Shown here: piece after piece, positions 44,564 to 56,930 of the stretch | How the letters are laid out: each line of letters starts with the position of its first letter | Position numbering within the stretch: position 1 is the stretch's first letter | Assembly: GCA_017979445.1 (NCBI GenBank) | Contig: JADQWC010000478.1 | Coordinates: forward strand, 1-64,000 | Length of the DNA: 64,000 bases | Direction: 5' to 3' | DNA from: Akebia trifoliata | Lineage: Eukaryota > Streptophyta > Magnoliopsida > Ranunculales > Lardizabalaceae | Position numbers and translations under genes: made by a program | Notes under the pieces: model-generated | The model's database searches: none | The model's input: the letters and a program-made list of their open reading frames with translations, nothing else | What the model was told of the DNA's origin: nothing

Positions 44564-45691
44564 ATGGCTTCTCCATTGACGCAAAGATCCCCACTCCCAT
44601 CTTCACCTCTTCAAAGACTCTCAACTTTCAAAGACAGATCTTCTCTCCCTTCCATCACCACCACTTCCACAACCACTACAACTTCTGCTTCTGCTTCTGC
44701 CCAAACTCCTTCTTCTCCTCTCGAAACCTTCTCTTCCGATCCAATCTTCTCTGCATTTCTCTCCTCAGATTTCGATTCCGCACGCTTCTCTTCTCAAGCC
44801 CTAAGTTCCGGATCCGCTGCCGCACGTGCCGAGAAGCTCGAAGAAGGAATCCATCTCCTCGAAAAACAGATTCGCTCCGAAGTTCTCTCACGCCATGAAG
44901 ATCTTCTTTCCCAATTATCATCTCTCAACGACGCTGAATCCGCTCTCTCTGTCGTTCGATCCGGAATCTCCACTCTTCAATCTTCGGTTCGTCGTGTTCG
45001 GCAAGAGATCGCAGATCCAAATCGACAAGTCCGTCTCAAAACCGTACAACTCTCCAACATTCATGAAATGGTTGAATTATTACAATTTACAATTAGGGTT
45101 CTTCGATTATCGAAGAAATTGAGGGATTTAATGTCGATTGCAAGTTCAGAACCGGAGAAATTGGATCTATCTAAGGCTGCACAGTTGCATTGGGAGATCC
45201 AAAGCTTATGTGAGGACAATTCGCTATCGGGAATTGCGGTTATTGATGAGGAATTGATTTGGCTTTCCGAGACGGGGAATCTATTGAGATCCGAAGCTAT
45301 GAAGGTTTTGGAGAGAGGGATGGAGGGATTGAATCAAGCTGAAGTTGGGAGTGGTTTGCAGGTTTTCTATAATCTTGGAGAATTGAAGACTACTGTGGAT
45401 GGATTGATTAACAAATATAAGAACCAAGGTGTGAAAAGTGTGAGCACCGCGTTGGATATGAAGGTGATATCGGCTTCTTCTACGGGTAGTTTTGGTCCGG
45501 GAGGGATTCAGAGGAGCGGGACTCCTCAGATTGGTGGTGGGGGGAAAGCAAAGGAAGGGCTTTGGCAGCGAATGAATACATGTATGGACCAAATACATTC
45601 TATTGTGGTTGCAGTTTGGCATTTGCAGAGAGTTCTTTCCAAGAAACGGGATCCGTTTACACATGTATTGCTCCTCGATGAGGTCATGCGG
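44564..45691 (+). CDS. COG5: COG5 exon 1 (N-terminal, coiled-coil region)
   Basis: Residues 1-55 are Ser/Thr/Pro-rich and variable in plants. Then comes the conserved COG5 N-terminal region (DPIFSAFLSSDFDSARFSSQ, about 58-77), followed by heptad-rich helices (LEEGIHLLEKQIRSEVLSRH and LSSLNDAESALSVVRSGI) expected to pack with partner subunits. A glycine-rich loop, GSFGPGGIQRSGTPQIGGGG, lies at about 310-330. The donor is ATGCGG|GTGAGT. Confidence 0.95.
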
Positions 45692-48600
45692 GTGAGTTTC
45701 AATATCTTTCAATTCAAATTAGGCATCAATTATTCATATTTGTTTTCATTTAGCTATTTACTTTATTTAGAATTATAGTTTGGAAGTGGTCATAGAATTG
45801 GTAGCATTTTATTTAATTAAACATTTATAAAACAAAAGAATTTTAATCAGACATGGATAAGTTTTGTGGAATCCTACATTTGGAGGGGGGGGGGGGGGTG
45901 CCTTGTTGGATTCTCTACCTACATTGAATTTAGTGGTGTGTTTTTTGGTGATTTTGTTGCTAGGTGGGATTGGGTTTGTAGTACTATTGGTGTTCCTTGT
46001 ATATTTAGTTGGTCATCTCGACCACCTTTTTAATATATTCTCGTTGCTTATCAAACAATAAAAAAAAAAAAAAAAACTTGTGTCACATAACTTGCTGAAG
46101 GTCGACATGAAGTGAATAGCTGCATATTCTTAAATACAATTATAGATTGGTTTTATTTGAAAAATTGGAGTTCAGGATAATCAAATGTGCGTATATCTTG
46201 AAGATCTTTCTCAGGACAAGGAATGTTGACTTCTCTACTGGTGAAAAAAGGCTACTTATACTAGATTGCAAAGAAAAAAAATAGAACACCATTGTATGGA
46301 AGGACCAATTTCAGTTTTGACAAGTTTTATTTTTTATTTTTTGGGTAAGTAATTTTGATTAGTGTTGCTTATGTCATGTTAATCCAGCAGGGATTGCCAA
46401 TAGGGAGGTGATTCTCCTAACATGCTATTTTAACTACTTTTACCATGCTTTTGAAATAGATCACATATGTGACTTGGCTTGTTGGGTGGGCACTTTGTAT
46501 GGTCTTACTCTTTGCAGTGTGAAATTAGACAAGGACATCCCATTTTCTAAAAATTGCATGTCATACTCGCATGACTCACCCAGATAAATCCTTTTTTAGT
46601 CCAACATTTTGTTTCCAGCTATTGTTCACGGTTTATATAATTTTAATTTAAGTCATCATTTTAATACATAACGAAAGTATTTGTTTCGTGCTTTTGAAAA
46701 GTATTTTGTTTGTTCAAATAAGTCGTTTTGGTAGTATGACATTTATACTTGTGTTGATCAAGTTCTTGTGCTTCCTACAACTGTAGGCTTCATGGGAATG
46801 CCAGTAGTTTAATTGTTTTTAAGATGTAGATGCAATTCAGTTTTTACTATTACAACTCCTGATTCTCCGTTTCAGGATACCGGTCAACTTTTGTTTTGGC
46901 TTACTTTAACTGGTAAATTCTTGTTCAGGAGGGTGATCCAATGTTAACAGATCGAGTTTGGGAAGCACTTGTGAAATCTTTTGCAAGCCAAATGAAGTCT
47001 GCTTTTACTGCTTCAAGTTTTGTCAAAGAGATATTTACTGTGGGATACCCAAAACTCTTCTCCATGATAGACATTCTTCTTGAAAGAATTTCACGAGACA
47101 CAGATGTCAAAGGGGTTCTGCCAGCTATAAGTTCAGATGGAAAAAATCAAATGGTTGCTGCCATCAATTTATTCCAGACTAATTTCTTGGCACTCTGCCT
47201 AAGTCGCCTGTCAGATATAGTTAATACTGTATTTCCTGTTTCCAGCCGGGGAAGTGTACCCTCCAAAGATCAGATCTCTAGAATTATATTGCGCATTCAA
47301 GAGGAGATTGAAGCTGTTAAACTGGATGGGCGCTTGACTCTTCTTGTTTTGCGTGAAATTGGCAAAGTTTTGCTTCTACTAGCAGAAAGAGCTGAATACC
47401 AGGTAGTATCTCATTTTATAAAAGAGGATTCTTTTGTTTTTATTATCTTTGATGTTTCTGGGCATTCAGATATTATAGTTTTTTAAGCTGTGATACTTGT
47501 ACACATCAAAATGCTTATTAACAGAGTACCTATACTGATACGGTGCTAGATATTGCATGAACTCATGGCATGCAATTTTTTTCCTTTCCTTTTGTATGAA
47601 TTTTTTTTTTTTGCTCTCTTTTTCTTTTTTTGATTGATAAACAAAAATCTATTCATCTATAAAAAAAACCAAAACAAAAACATATTTGTACTTCCCTTTC
47701 ATCATTCTATAAATTGTAGATGGCACTCTCTTCTTCGTTGGGCATCACATGAACAACTTGACTTTTTAAAGTGTGTCCTTTGTTGAAATATCAGGGTATG
47801 TTTGATTGCACATGGAAAATAGGGTGGAAAACCATTTTCCATGTGTTTGATTGCATTTTTTACATGAAAAATAATTTTCCACCCTCCTACAAAAGTCTCA
47901 CAAAACCTGGATTTCATTTTCCCACCCACACCCATAGAAAAATGAAATGCACCCCAATTTTCCATTCCCAAATCAAAACCCAAACTTCATCTCTTCTTCT
48001 TCCCCACCACCACCATAGCCACTATCACATTCACCCTCTGCGTCCCCAGTCACCTCCTCTCTCTCTCTCTCTCTCTCTCTCTACTTCTTCTTCTTCTTCC
48101 TCCTCCTCCCTCTGCCCCAACCCTCTCCCTCCCCTCTCTTCTTGCTCTTGTTCTTCTTTCTCTTCCTCCCTTCGCCCCAATTCTCTCTCTCTCTCTCTCT
48201 CTCTCCCTCCCTCCTCATCTTCTTCTTCTTCTTCCTCATATTTTTTTTCCATGGTTTTGTCTAAATGAAATCAAACAATGGAATTTGGTTTCCAACCCAA
48301 CCCATTTTCCACCAGTATTTTTCCATGGATTTCAAATCTCAAGGAAAGTCATTTTCCATGCAATCAAAGGTACCCTAATAGTTAGAATTTTGGATGTGAT
48401 GGCAGTGGAGCAAAAATTGTGTCTGGAATAGGAGAGGGCTAATTTTAAGTGTGCTTTTTTTATATTTATTATATATATAAAATTTTTTATCACCCTTTAC
48501 TAACTAGCAATTCTTCTCATTTCCATGCTTCATTTTTTTTTAGAATAGCTCTCCTGAATAGAATTCTAATAGTCTTTCACCTCATTTCTTGGAATTTGAG

Positions 48601-51114
48601 TAGTGTCAACTTTTGTTCACATGTCAAAGTGGGGAATATATGAATCACCTTTTCCTTCATTGTTACATAACTTGTGACATTTGGAGCATATTCTTTCAGT
48701 AGTTTGGGATTCATTGGGTCATGCTAAGGTCAGTTTTGGATCTGATATTGTTGGCATTATATGGGCCTTCTTATCTAGAGGTTGCCTATCATTGAAATTT
48801 CTTCCCTTTGTGTTGTCGTGGGTATATTTGGAAGAAAGGAGCAGTAGGGTGTTCGAAGGACTGGCAATGGATCCTCAAGCCATTATTCTCTCTATCAGAG
48901 GCCTTATGTTCCAATGGAAATCATTGCACAGGGATTTCAGGGGATTTTCCTTAGAGGATTTTATTTTAAGATGAGAGTTGCTTGTACGTGAGGAGGCTTA
49001 GTTTTTACTCCTATGCCTTGTATTTATTCTTTTATGTCATTTTTTTGTTCTCTCCTCGTCTTTTCTTTTTCTTTTTCCTCTGTTTTGGTTGTCATTTTTG
49101 CTAGGTAGATCCTTTTGACCTTGTTATCCGCCTCTTTTGTCTTCTGCATTTGTATTGATTGAACTGTTATATCAATAAAAGTAAAATAAAATAAAAACCT
49201 TTGGGAAATATTACTGAAGTTAGATTTTTTCCATATTATAGTTAGTGTTTTCTGATTATCCTTCAGTAAATATTTTATGATGATCAATTATTGGGTACTT
49301 TTCGCCATTCTATTCTATACAGGTACATAGCCTCCATGGGTTCATTAACAAATCTTGTTCATAATTTCGCATTGTGCCAAATATAGATTTAATCGCTAAT
49401 TGACTGGATATGGTATATAATTTGATGAGTAAAACAAGACATTATCTTTATCTCTTGGAAAGTGGTTGATTTTTTAAATGAGGTCTGTTTTCTTGTTGAA
49501 CCTTTTCTCTTTGGGTCTTTACTCATACACATATTGCTTAGTTCTATTCAATGTAGCCTAAAGCATTTAACTTCATTCTAGTTGGACTCTTTAGAGTTTT
49601 AGTTCATACTCGTATTGGTAAGTTCTATTCAATGTGGTCAAAAGTGTAACGTGTTGCCTAGGCTGTATGGAGGTCATTAATTTTGTATTAATTCATTACA
49701 CTAGAGAGAGATAATATGAGGTGGATACACTGAATTATATACGTTTCTGTCTGTGAGGGGTTGGCCTATACATTGAGTATACTGGTTCTATTTTACTTAT
49801 CCGACCCCAAATCATTGGGATAAGGATCGTTTTATGTGAAGGACTACACTTCCTTTGTCCACTTGTCTGACTAATTCAAACATATTTCTGTTGCATGCAA
49901 TAAGATTTTGGTTCATCTCCATTGGCAGTCCAATGTTGATTGAAGGAATTGTCATGGATGGTTGTGTTAGATAATTACTCTTCTTTCCTATTTTTTCATC
50001 AACCAACAAAAAGAAAGTTACATCTATTTCCTTCCATCACAGAGTTCCATTTCCATATAAAAATATGTAAAGTCTAACCATGATTTTTGAAGCTATATTG
50101 CTTGTGATCCTTTGTGTAACTTTTTTTTTCCCCATGTGGAGGTTAAAAGACTTGTGTTTCCAATGACAGATATCTACTGGTCCTGACGCTCGTCAAGTAT
50201 CAGGTCCTGCAACTCCTTCACAACTCAAGAACTTCATTCTTTGTCAGCATCTACAAGAAATTCATACACGTATTTTATCTACAATGTTGGAGCTACCGAC
50301 TATTGCCTCAGATGTCTTATCTCCCGCTCTAGGTGCCATATATGGGGTTGCCTTCGACTCTGTAACCTCTTTATTCCAAGCCATGCTTGATCGTCTCGAG
50401 GCTTGCATCTTACAAATCCATGAACAAAACTTCGGTGTGCATGGAATGGATGCTGCCATGGACAATAATTCATCCCCATACATGGAGGAATTACAGAAGT
50501 GCGTGCTTCACTTCCGAAGTGAGTTCCTATCTAGGCTACTACCTTCATCGTCTACACATTCCCCGATCACTAATACGGAGACGATATGCACTAGACTCGT
50601 AAGGAGAATGGCTTCGCGGGTTTTGATATTCTTCATAAGGCATGCTTCTCTTGTAAGACCTCTTTCAGAGTCGGGCAAACTCCGTATGGCAAGGGACATG
50701 GCTGAGCTGGAGTTAGCTGTGGGCCAAAACTTGTTCCCAGTAGAACAACTTGGTGCACCGTATAGAGCACTCCGTGCGTTTCGACCTGTTATTTTCTTGG
50801 AAACATCTCAACTTGGAGCATCCCCACTTCTTCAAGATCTGCCTCCAAGCGTCATACTCCATCACCTATATTCTCGAGGTCCAGAAGAGTTGCAGTCACC
50901 ACTACAAAGGAACAAACTCACTCCTCTGCAATACTCATTGTGGCTTGATTCACAAGGGGAGGATCAGATTTGGAAAGGTATTAAAGCAACTCTTGATGAT
51001 TATGCTGCAAAGGTTAAGGCTAGAGGAGACAAGGAATTCAGCCCTGTATATCCTCTAATGCTTCGACTGGGATCATTGTTAACAGAGAATGCTCACTTGT
51101 CACAAAAGTCTTGA
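44564..51114 (+). CDS. COG5: Conserved oligomeric Golgi complex subunit 5 (COG5), 3 exons
   Basis: COG5 belongs to lobe B of the eight-subunit COG tether, which sorts retrograde vesicles within the Golgi and so keeps glycosylation enzymes in place. The exons are 44564-45691 (376 codons), 46929-47402 (158) and 50170-51114 (314 codons plus stop). Both introns are GT..AG and fall between codons. The total is 848 residues, close to plant COG5 of about 830. The start context ACAATGGCT is good. Frames are open throughout, so the gene looks functional. Introns are 1237 and 2767 bp, the second with transposon pieces. Confidence 0.95.
45692..46928 (+). other. COG5 intron 1, no gene
   Basis: 1237 bp, GT..AG. 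Contains a run of 14 G (45885-45898) and an A-run near 46060. No mobile element was recognised. Confidence 0.8.
46929..47402 (+). CDS. COG5: COG5 exon 2 (central helical region)
   Basis: It follows TTGTTCAG with EGDPMLTDRVWEALVKSF. Other conserved stretches are YPKLFSMIDILLERISRDTD and INLFQTNFLALCLSRLSD. It ends at ERAEYQ before donor CAG|GTAGTA. It is 474 nt long, so skipping it would keep the frame. Confidence 0.94.
47795..48377. mobile_element. MITE with CT-rich core in COG5 intron 2
   Basis: The left end GGGTATGTTTGATTGCACAT and the inverse of the right end, GGGTACCTTTGATTGCATGG, are terminal inverted repeats, continued by further matching blocks (GGAAAAT, TTTCCACC). The centre (about 48056-48235) is a CT/TTC microsatellite, which gives the illusion of Ser-rich or Glu-rich reading frames. 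The target duplication is not clear. Confidence 0.7.
48650..49195 (+). mobile_element. LINE 3' tail in COG5 intron 2
   Basis: The plus frame 48681-48974 ends like plant L1 ORF2: LKFLPFVLSWVYLEERSSRVFEG, then a stop and a T-rich 3' UTR. It finishes with the A-rich tail ATCAATAAAAGTAAAATAAA near 49172-49195. It is 5'-truncated just upstream of the frame. Confidence 0.65.
50170..51114 (+). CDS. COG5: COG5 exon 3 (C-terminal region)
   Basis: It starts after CAATGACAG with ISTGPDARQVSGPATPSQLK and ends ENAHLSQKS-stop at 51114. Conserved parts include RLVRRMASRVLIFFIRHASL and LPPSVILHHLYSRGPEEL. It encodes 314 residues without a break. Confidence 0.95.
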   Translation: MSTGPDARQVSGPATPSQLKNFILCQHLQEIHTRILSTMLELPTIASDVLSPALGAIYGVAFDSVTSLFQAMLDRLEACILQIHEQNFGVHGMDAAMDNNSSPYMEELQKCVLHFRSEFLSRLLPSSSTHSPITNTETICTRLVRRMASRVLIFFIRHASLVRPLSESGKLRMARDMAELELAVGQNLFPVEQLGAPYRALRAFRPVIFLETSQLGASPLLQDLPPSVILHHLYSRGPEELQSPLQRNKLTPLQYSLWLDSQGEDQIWKGIKATLDDYAAKVKARGDKEFSPVYPLMLRLGSLLTENAHLSQKS

Positions 51115-51765
51115 CGATCTATATGGTTCATGGAAACAAGTGTATCTTTAAACCAGGATTGCTTGCCAGTCCAAGTTTTGTTATAGGAAAAGGTGTTGTA
51201 GATGCTACTATTGACACAATTTTTACATCCTATTTCACTTGGTGGAACTGTGTGAGAGGTATGTGTTTCCTACATTCTTCTTCTTTCAGTCCTATTGTTG
51301 CTTCATACAGGTGAAGAAATTATATCTTTATTTTATTGGTTATTAGGTCCATATTTCAGTTCTGGTTCCAACATGGGGTGCATTGTTGAATAGACCTGCA
51401 GCTATGTAGAATTGAGTTCTGTTATACTTTCTGTTCTTTGATACCAAGTTGTTCACTTTTTTGTTTCATATGGGCTCCTGTTTGGCCATTTCATTTTATA
51501 TGTACCCCAGTTCTTCATAAAGATATAATTGCCCTTTTTAATTCTGTTCTTTATTAATTAAAGGGTTTCTGATCAAACCATACTCATAAATGACAGCAAG
51601 TGATGGAAAAATAACAAATATTAAAAGGAAAAGGATCTAATAAATGTTTTGAATTTTTTTATTCCCACACCATTTCTTTTGTTGCACACCAAACAGTGAA
51701 ATTAAATATGGCTTTTAGGGTGCACTCATTCATTCTATTTTTCTTCTTCTTCCTTCTTTTTTAGT
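51115..51765 (+). other. COG5 3' UTR and flank, no other gene
   Basis: No coding region. The 3' UTR of COG5 should end here, but no perfect AATAAA near the expected place could be singled out. Confidence 0.5.
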
Positions 51766-52840
51766 TTTCTTGGCCAAGTAAAGAGAAATTTCATTAAAAA
51801 GAAGCTGGTTGAGATAACCAGCAAGAGCTACAAGCAAAAATTAAAAGGCACAACCAGCCACCATAGGCCATTAGCTAGTCACAACCCCGTACAGTTACAA
51901 ACCAAATCCCACCTAAAAACAGAATCTTCAAAGAAGACCCACCTTGCTTCTCTAAAAACATTACACCAAAAGAAAACTAAAAATGAAGTTAACTTGATTA
52001 AATCCTCCATGGAGCTCTCCTCCTCTTCGAAGACTCTAGAGTTTCGTTCCTTCCAGATCCCCCATGTAATTGCAAATGCCTTAAGGCTCCAGAGAACATG
52101 TTTGAACTTTGTGAAGGAGTACCCCAAGTCCCCAACTGACTTTACTAGTCAGACATGTTCCTTACCGAAAGAGGTATGCAACCACAACCCCAAATAACTG
52201 GAGAAAATGTGACCAGATTTCTGTTGCAATATCACAGATGATTAGCTGATTCACCTTCCCTCCTAGACATGCACAACACATTATCAGGCCACAAAACCCT
52301 CTCCTCTTCAACTGAATCCCCTGTCAAAATCCTTCTCCAAATTGCACACCAGATGATGAAGGCTAGTTTTGACGATACATTGGGTCCCCAAACAACCACG
52401 TGAGGGAATAAGGCAGATCTCCCCGAACTAACCAGCTGACAGAAGTTGCTAACTGAAAACACACCATTCCTACTCCCATCCCAGGCTCTGCTATCTTTCC
52501 CTCCCAAGTCCCTACACTCCCCATTAATAGAATCTAACAAGGTGGTGACCAATGGAATCTCCAATCATTAAACCCCTTTTGAAAGCCCGGATCCCACCCA
52601 CCACTAGTTCTTCCCAAGTTATTCAGAGATGGAGGAATTCTTCTTCCTTGAGATGGAGAATAAAGCAGGAAACTGGTCCCTCAAGGGAGAATCTCCTCAC
52701 CACAAATCCTCCCAAAATCTATCTCCCATCCCACCTTGTACCTCACCCTTTCTTGAAATAGGGTAACACCCGAAGAAATCCCTTTCCAAACTCCGCACCG
52801 CACCTTACCCCACAAGAAGCTCTTCTATTTGGGTTCTTAT
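51766..52840 (-). mobile_element. LINE ORF2 C-terminal fragment downstream of COG5
   Basis: On the minus strand the order is ISWGIDGRD-like linker with GVFSVSNFCQLVSSGR, the zinc-binding region (SSKLAFIIWCAIWRRILTGD, then a degenerate Cys/His part) and the tail ITWGIWKERNSRVFEEEESS (52070-52010). The T-rich stretch at 51735-51770 would be its poly(A) tail. Stops are present. It resembles the LINE pieces in COG5 intron 2 and in HSP110 intron 4. Confidence 0.7.
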
Positions 52841-53660
52841 GTCAGGTGAGAAGCTTTTTAAGTTCCGAAAGGACTGTCTATGAGAGTGTTAAGAGGAATA
52901 AATTGAATGTTGGCTGCTTTCTGACTGCCAGCTCAGTTGCTCCTTTCCTCCCACACCCCCCCTGTTGAGAATGCCTTGAGTCATAATTTCACCAATTGTT
53001 GTGTTTTAAAAATCGTTTTTGTGTTATTATAATAGAGATTCAATTGTCACACCAAATTTTGCAGCACCCCAATTTATATGAAATCACCAAAGAATTCACG
53101 CACAAATATGAATACACTTGGCACTAGAAGATCTGGTGTTTTAAGAGGCTAATACACTTGGCACTTGTTGGTCCCGTGTCCATGGGAATAATCAGACCAA
53201 GTCTGGATACCCATGTATCAAAAAAGAAAGAAAGTTGGTATGGCAATAGAAGCTCTCTATTATAAACTCTATAAGTTATAATGTTTTGAAAACATTATGA
53301 ATCAATTAAACATGTTAAAAAAATCATTACAATTGAGATTATTTTCATTTCGGCAACTGCTGAGAAGTATGGCTCTGAATGACATAAAAAGTACTGGCTG
53401 AAGAATATAACTGTCTTTTAACCTTGCTTAAAACAATTTCGACAGAGCAGAACAGGTTTTAACTTGTCTGGGTCTTCTGAGATGTGTAATATCTTTACTA
53501 TTATATTGGTAGAAAGATGAGTATTGTTGAAGTACATCCATATTAGTTACTTTTTTTAAATTACAAAAATAATCTTGCATTACATATCTTCACTATTATA
53601 ATGAGAAGAGAGCATTAAGCATTCTTGACACATATCTGCATTAATAATAATATTATTGGA
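52841..53660. other. Intergenic stretch without gene
   Basis: No coding signal. A C-rich run (CACACCCCCCCTG) lies near 52950; the rest is AT-rich. Confidence 0.5.
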
Positions 53661-53668
53661 TTACAAGA

Positions 53669-54043
53669 TGGGTAATTATAAAAGCACCCCACGGATTAAT
53701 AAGGGCAACCCATACCATAGCTGAATTGTTGTCTTATATGGGTTAAAAGTTTCGGAATGAGCTGATTTTTGGTGATGAGGAGATCATCCTTATCAAAATT
53801 CAGCCCAATCCCATCAAAACAAGTTCAAGAATTGTAAATCATCCATTTTTTTTGTAAACCAGTTTTGATGGGGTTAGAAGTTTTGGAATGGGCTGATTTT
53901 TGGTGAGGGTGATCTCCTCATCATAGAGATCATCCTCACCAAAAATCAGCTCATTTTGAATCTTTTTTCCCATATAAGACAAAACAATTCGGCTATGGTG
54001 TGGGTTGCCTTTATTAGTTCGTGGGGTGCTTTTATAATTACCC
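53669..54043. mobile_element. hAT-like MITE with 8-bp target duplication
   Basis: The 375-bp element starts TGGGTAATTATAAAAGCACC and ends with the inverse, GGTGCTTTTATAATTACCC. The 8-bp repeat TTACAAGA flanks it at 53661-53668 and 54044-54051. Nearly the whole element folds back on itself, arms of about 110 bp plus inner hairpins. Eight-bp duplications are typical of hAT transposons; assignment is by that size only. Confidence 0.8.
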
Positions 54044-54789
54044 TTACAAGAAATGATACAAAACACACTACATAAATATATATATTTAATTCATGTGCAA
54101 ATGTCCATACCCCAAGTTATTTAATAATAATAATAATATCTTAAAATATTTTTAATGACCTCACACCCCAAAAATGATGATCTAAAGTCCAAACGATAGT
54201 ATTGAAGATGATATCAAAGTTTATGTAAAGGTGATCTGAGCTCCATGTTGCAGTGTAAGTATAATAAGACCCCAACGAGAAATTTTGTAGAATCATGGTG
54301 AGACCCATCTTTGCTTTTATCATAGCAAAGGTCTGTTCTATAAATATTCGTGGCCCTGAACCAAATGGGAAGAATGACAAAGGTTGATTCTTTGTTGCCT
54401 TTAAAACTCCTTCAGAGAATCTCTCTGGTTTTACATCTTCACCCATGGATTCGCGAACAAGATGAATGGGGAGTGTCAGTATGCAATTTTTATGCCTAAC
54501 AGAAAAGAAACTCCACCTAAGGTCGTACTCTCAGAAACGCTTCGATTGAGCATTATCATAGGTGAGTATAGTCTAAGACCTTATTCGTTTGAGGTTCAAG
54601 AGCCAATTTTTTTTTTTTGCTTTTAAGCTAAAAAAGTCAAATAAATGATTTTCGTTTGGACTTTTTTGGCTCCTGCAAATTTAATTGAAGCCTAAAAGTA
54701 GCTCTTAAAAGAAGTTGTCCAAGAGGGGCTTCTTCAAATGGCTTCTACGGGAAATCAAAAACGTAAAACGGCTCAAATGTAGTTACCAA

Positions 54790-55310
54790 TATATCTTTCA
54801 TCTTTAATCAAAATTTCAACCAAACTTAACCTTAAAAAATGAAATTAGATTTATTAAAATATCCTTCATCTTTAATCAAATTTTCAACTAAATTTAACCT
54901 TAAAAAATAAAAGGAGATTATCAAAATATCCTTCATCTTTACCAAAATACCCTTCATCTTTAATCAAATTTTCAACCAAACTTAACCTTAAAAAATAAAA
55001 TGGAATTACCAAACTAACCTTCATCTTTACCAAAGTACCCTTCATCTATATCAATTACCAAAATCCCCTTCATTTTTCAAAATACCCTCTATCTTTACCA
55101 AAATACCTTTCATCTTTAATCAAATTTTCAATCAAACTTAACCTTAAAAAATAAAAGAAAATTATTAAATACCCTTCATCTTTACCAAAATATCATTTAT
55201 CTTCTAAAAGGGGATTACTACCAAAATACCCTTCATCTTTACTAGTAAGACCAAAGACAATTCATCATCACTACTTTATTATCAAAAACACCCTTCATCT
55301 TTATGTGGAT
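54790..55310. repeat. Degenerate minisatellite of TTACCAAAATACCCTTCATC type
   Basis: Many partial copies of CCTTCATCTTTAATCAAATT, TTCAACCAAACTTAACCTTA and ACCAAAATACCCTTCATCTT follow each other with irregular spacing. It lies in the element that splits the P450. Confidence 0.75.
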
Positions 55311-55344
55311 GTTGGATTGTGTATTTCGTAGGTATTTTCTTAAT

Positions 55345-55587
55345 CATATGCTCATTTTTAAGAGAAGATGTTGTCGAAATTTTAATAGAATTATAAAATT
55401 TATAAATTTATTTAAATTAAAATAATTATTTTTTAAAATTTTTTAATATAAATTTATTATATATATATATATATAATAAATTTATATTAAAAAATTATAA
55501 AAATAATTATTTTTAATTTAAATAAATTTATAAATTTTATAATTCTATTAAAATTTCGACACATCTTCTCTTAAAAATGAGCATATA
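55345..55587. repeat. ~240-bp near-perfect palindrome
   Basis: The left arm from ATATGCTCATTTTTAAGAGA (about 55347) and the right arm ending TCTCTTAAAAATGAGCATAT (about 55586) pair over about 115 bp each, with only a few mismatches, around an (AT)n centre near 55463. The arms are mostly A/T. Confidence 0.85.
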
Positions 55588-56930
55588 ATTATATATTTAT
55601 TAAGGTATTCTGCTCATTTTTGGTGCATTATCAACATTAAGGGTATTTTGATCATTTTACCATAATTCAACAATAAAAAGTTGTCAAACGAACATCAATT
55701 TCTAGCTTATGTGTTTCTGTAACGCAAAAACTTTTGCTGGATGTGACTTTCAGGCTTTGAGTTTCTATATAGAATAGACCCTAAGCATCTCATACAAAAT
55801 CATAGTTACCTGCAATGAAAATTTTGAGAACTTCAAAGGACTTATTATCTACATGCCCAAACACAAGTGAGAAGAGAATCAAAGCAAATACTCATAGTTT
55901 TCAGGCAGTCTAACCCATTGAATTTTGGTTCATTTTTCCTGAATACTTGCATGACTTCTTCCCTTGCACGCTCTTACCATTCGGGATGCATACTTAACGT
56001 CCAACAAAGTAGAATAGCTTGTATTCATCTATCACCTCTTTGATACTCATTCTGGCATTCTTGGAGTCGTCGTGTTCTTTCATCTCTTTAAGATTGGATT
56101 CCATTAGTAATCCCAACAAATCATCTTTGGGTAGTCTTTCCTTTTCTTATAGAGTAAATGAGTAATGTTGATGAAGGTCTTGAAGTCAACTAGAACTAGG
56201 GCCAGTATATCTTCTACTTGGGTTAAAAAATTATACTATATTATCAATGTAAGTATATAGATTTTAAAAATAATTTATTTTTAATACCTATTTCTTTTGT
56301 TAGTTAGATCACATGGAGATCATTTTGGACAATCCAATCATACAATGAGAGTGTTTATTTTCTTATAATGGAATAGAAAGTTAGGCCAGTTCATTTTGGA
56401 GTTGAAATATTTCTCTCCCTTCGTCGAAACTACCACCAAAGGCAGTTCTGGATATGACATCTCTGGTGAAGTTTTGGAGTTCATGCTACACATCCAATTT
56501 GCACGACCCTTCTGACGATGACACGACTAACTTTTCCCATCTAGAGATCATCTCTCTATGACAACTATAAAAGGCAGGTTGCATGCACTGTAACCAACAC
56601 AAAGCGAAGATGCCAATCAATATCAACGTTACGTCAAAGTTTAATGCATTTTTTTGGCTGCATGATTTGATGAATTACTTGATTTTCTTTATTTTTTGTT
56701 TTCTAAATCAACGAGAGAAAATAAATGAATTTTTACCCAAAAAATGTTGTATTTTTGAAAAAAAAATCAAGAATTTTGACAAGAGGTTGAATATGTTATT
56801 TCATACATTTTATGCTAGTCTTTCATTGAAGATTGATGTTCTTAAAGTTTGAAAACAAAGGGTATATCAATATTGTGGATACGGGAATTTTCTATGTTTT
56901 TTGAAACATCCCTCCACTTTGGGGTGTTTT

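Larger units (their letters stand above)
47403..50169 (+). other. COG5 intron 2 with two transposon insertions
   Basis: 2767 bp, GT..AG. Holds a MITE (about 47795-48377) and a LINE tail (about 48650-49195). From 49200 to 50169 no feature was seen. Confidence 0.8.
54575..55785. mobile_element. 1.2-kb foldback element inside the P450 pseudogene
   Basis: It splits the P450 K-helix codons. The flanks carry similar CTTAGGGTCT / CTTAGACTA (minus-strand spelling), likely a decayed 8-9-bp target duplication. The left part has a tandem array of CCTTCATCTTTAATCAAATT-type units (about 54790-55310). The middle is a long palindrome (55345-55587). No coding capacity. Confidence 0.65.
54150..56590 (-). pseudogene. 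Cytochrome P450 pseudogene, CYP72-clan type
   Basis: On the minus strand, pieces in the right order are a 5' part at 56590-56390 (EMISRWEKLVVSSSEGSCKL, then [18 protein letters not shown]), an I-helix part at 56165-55890 ([15 protein letters not shown], then [11 protein letters not shown]), a K-helix start at about 55810 (VTMILYEMLRV) and the haem region at 54570-54236. The haem signature reads FPFGSGPRIFIEQTF, so the axial Cys is Phe. The oxygen-binding AGQETTS segment after FYFVG is deleted, stops occur (W and Q codons), and a 1.2-kb element splits the K-helix. Certainly not a working P450. Confidence 0.88.

Noticed and set aside
48031..48252. Glu/Arg-rich or Ser-rich protein frames at 47.8-48.3 kb
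   Set aside because: They are translations of a CT/TTC microsatellite inside a MITE in COG5 intron 2; no homology and no start context.
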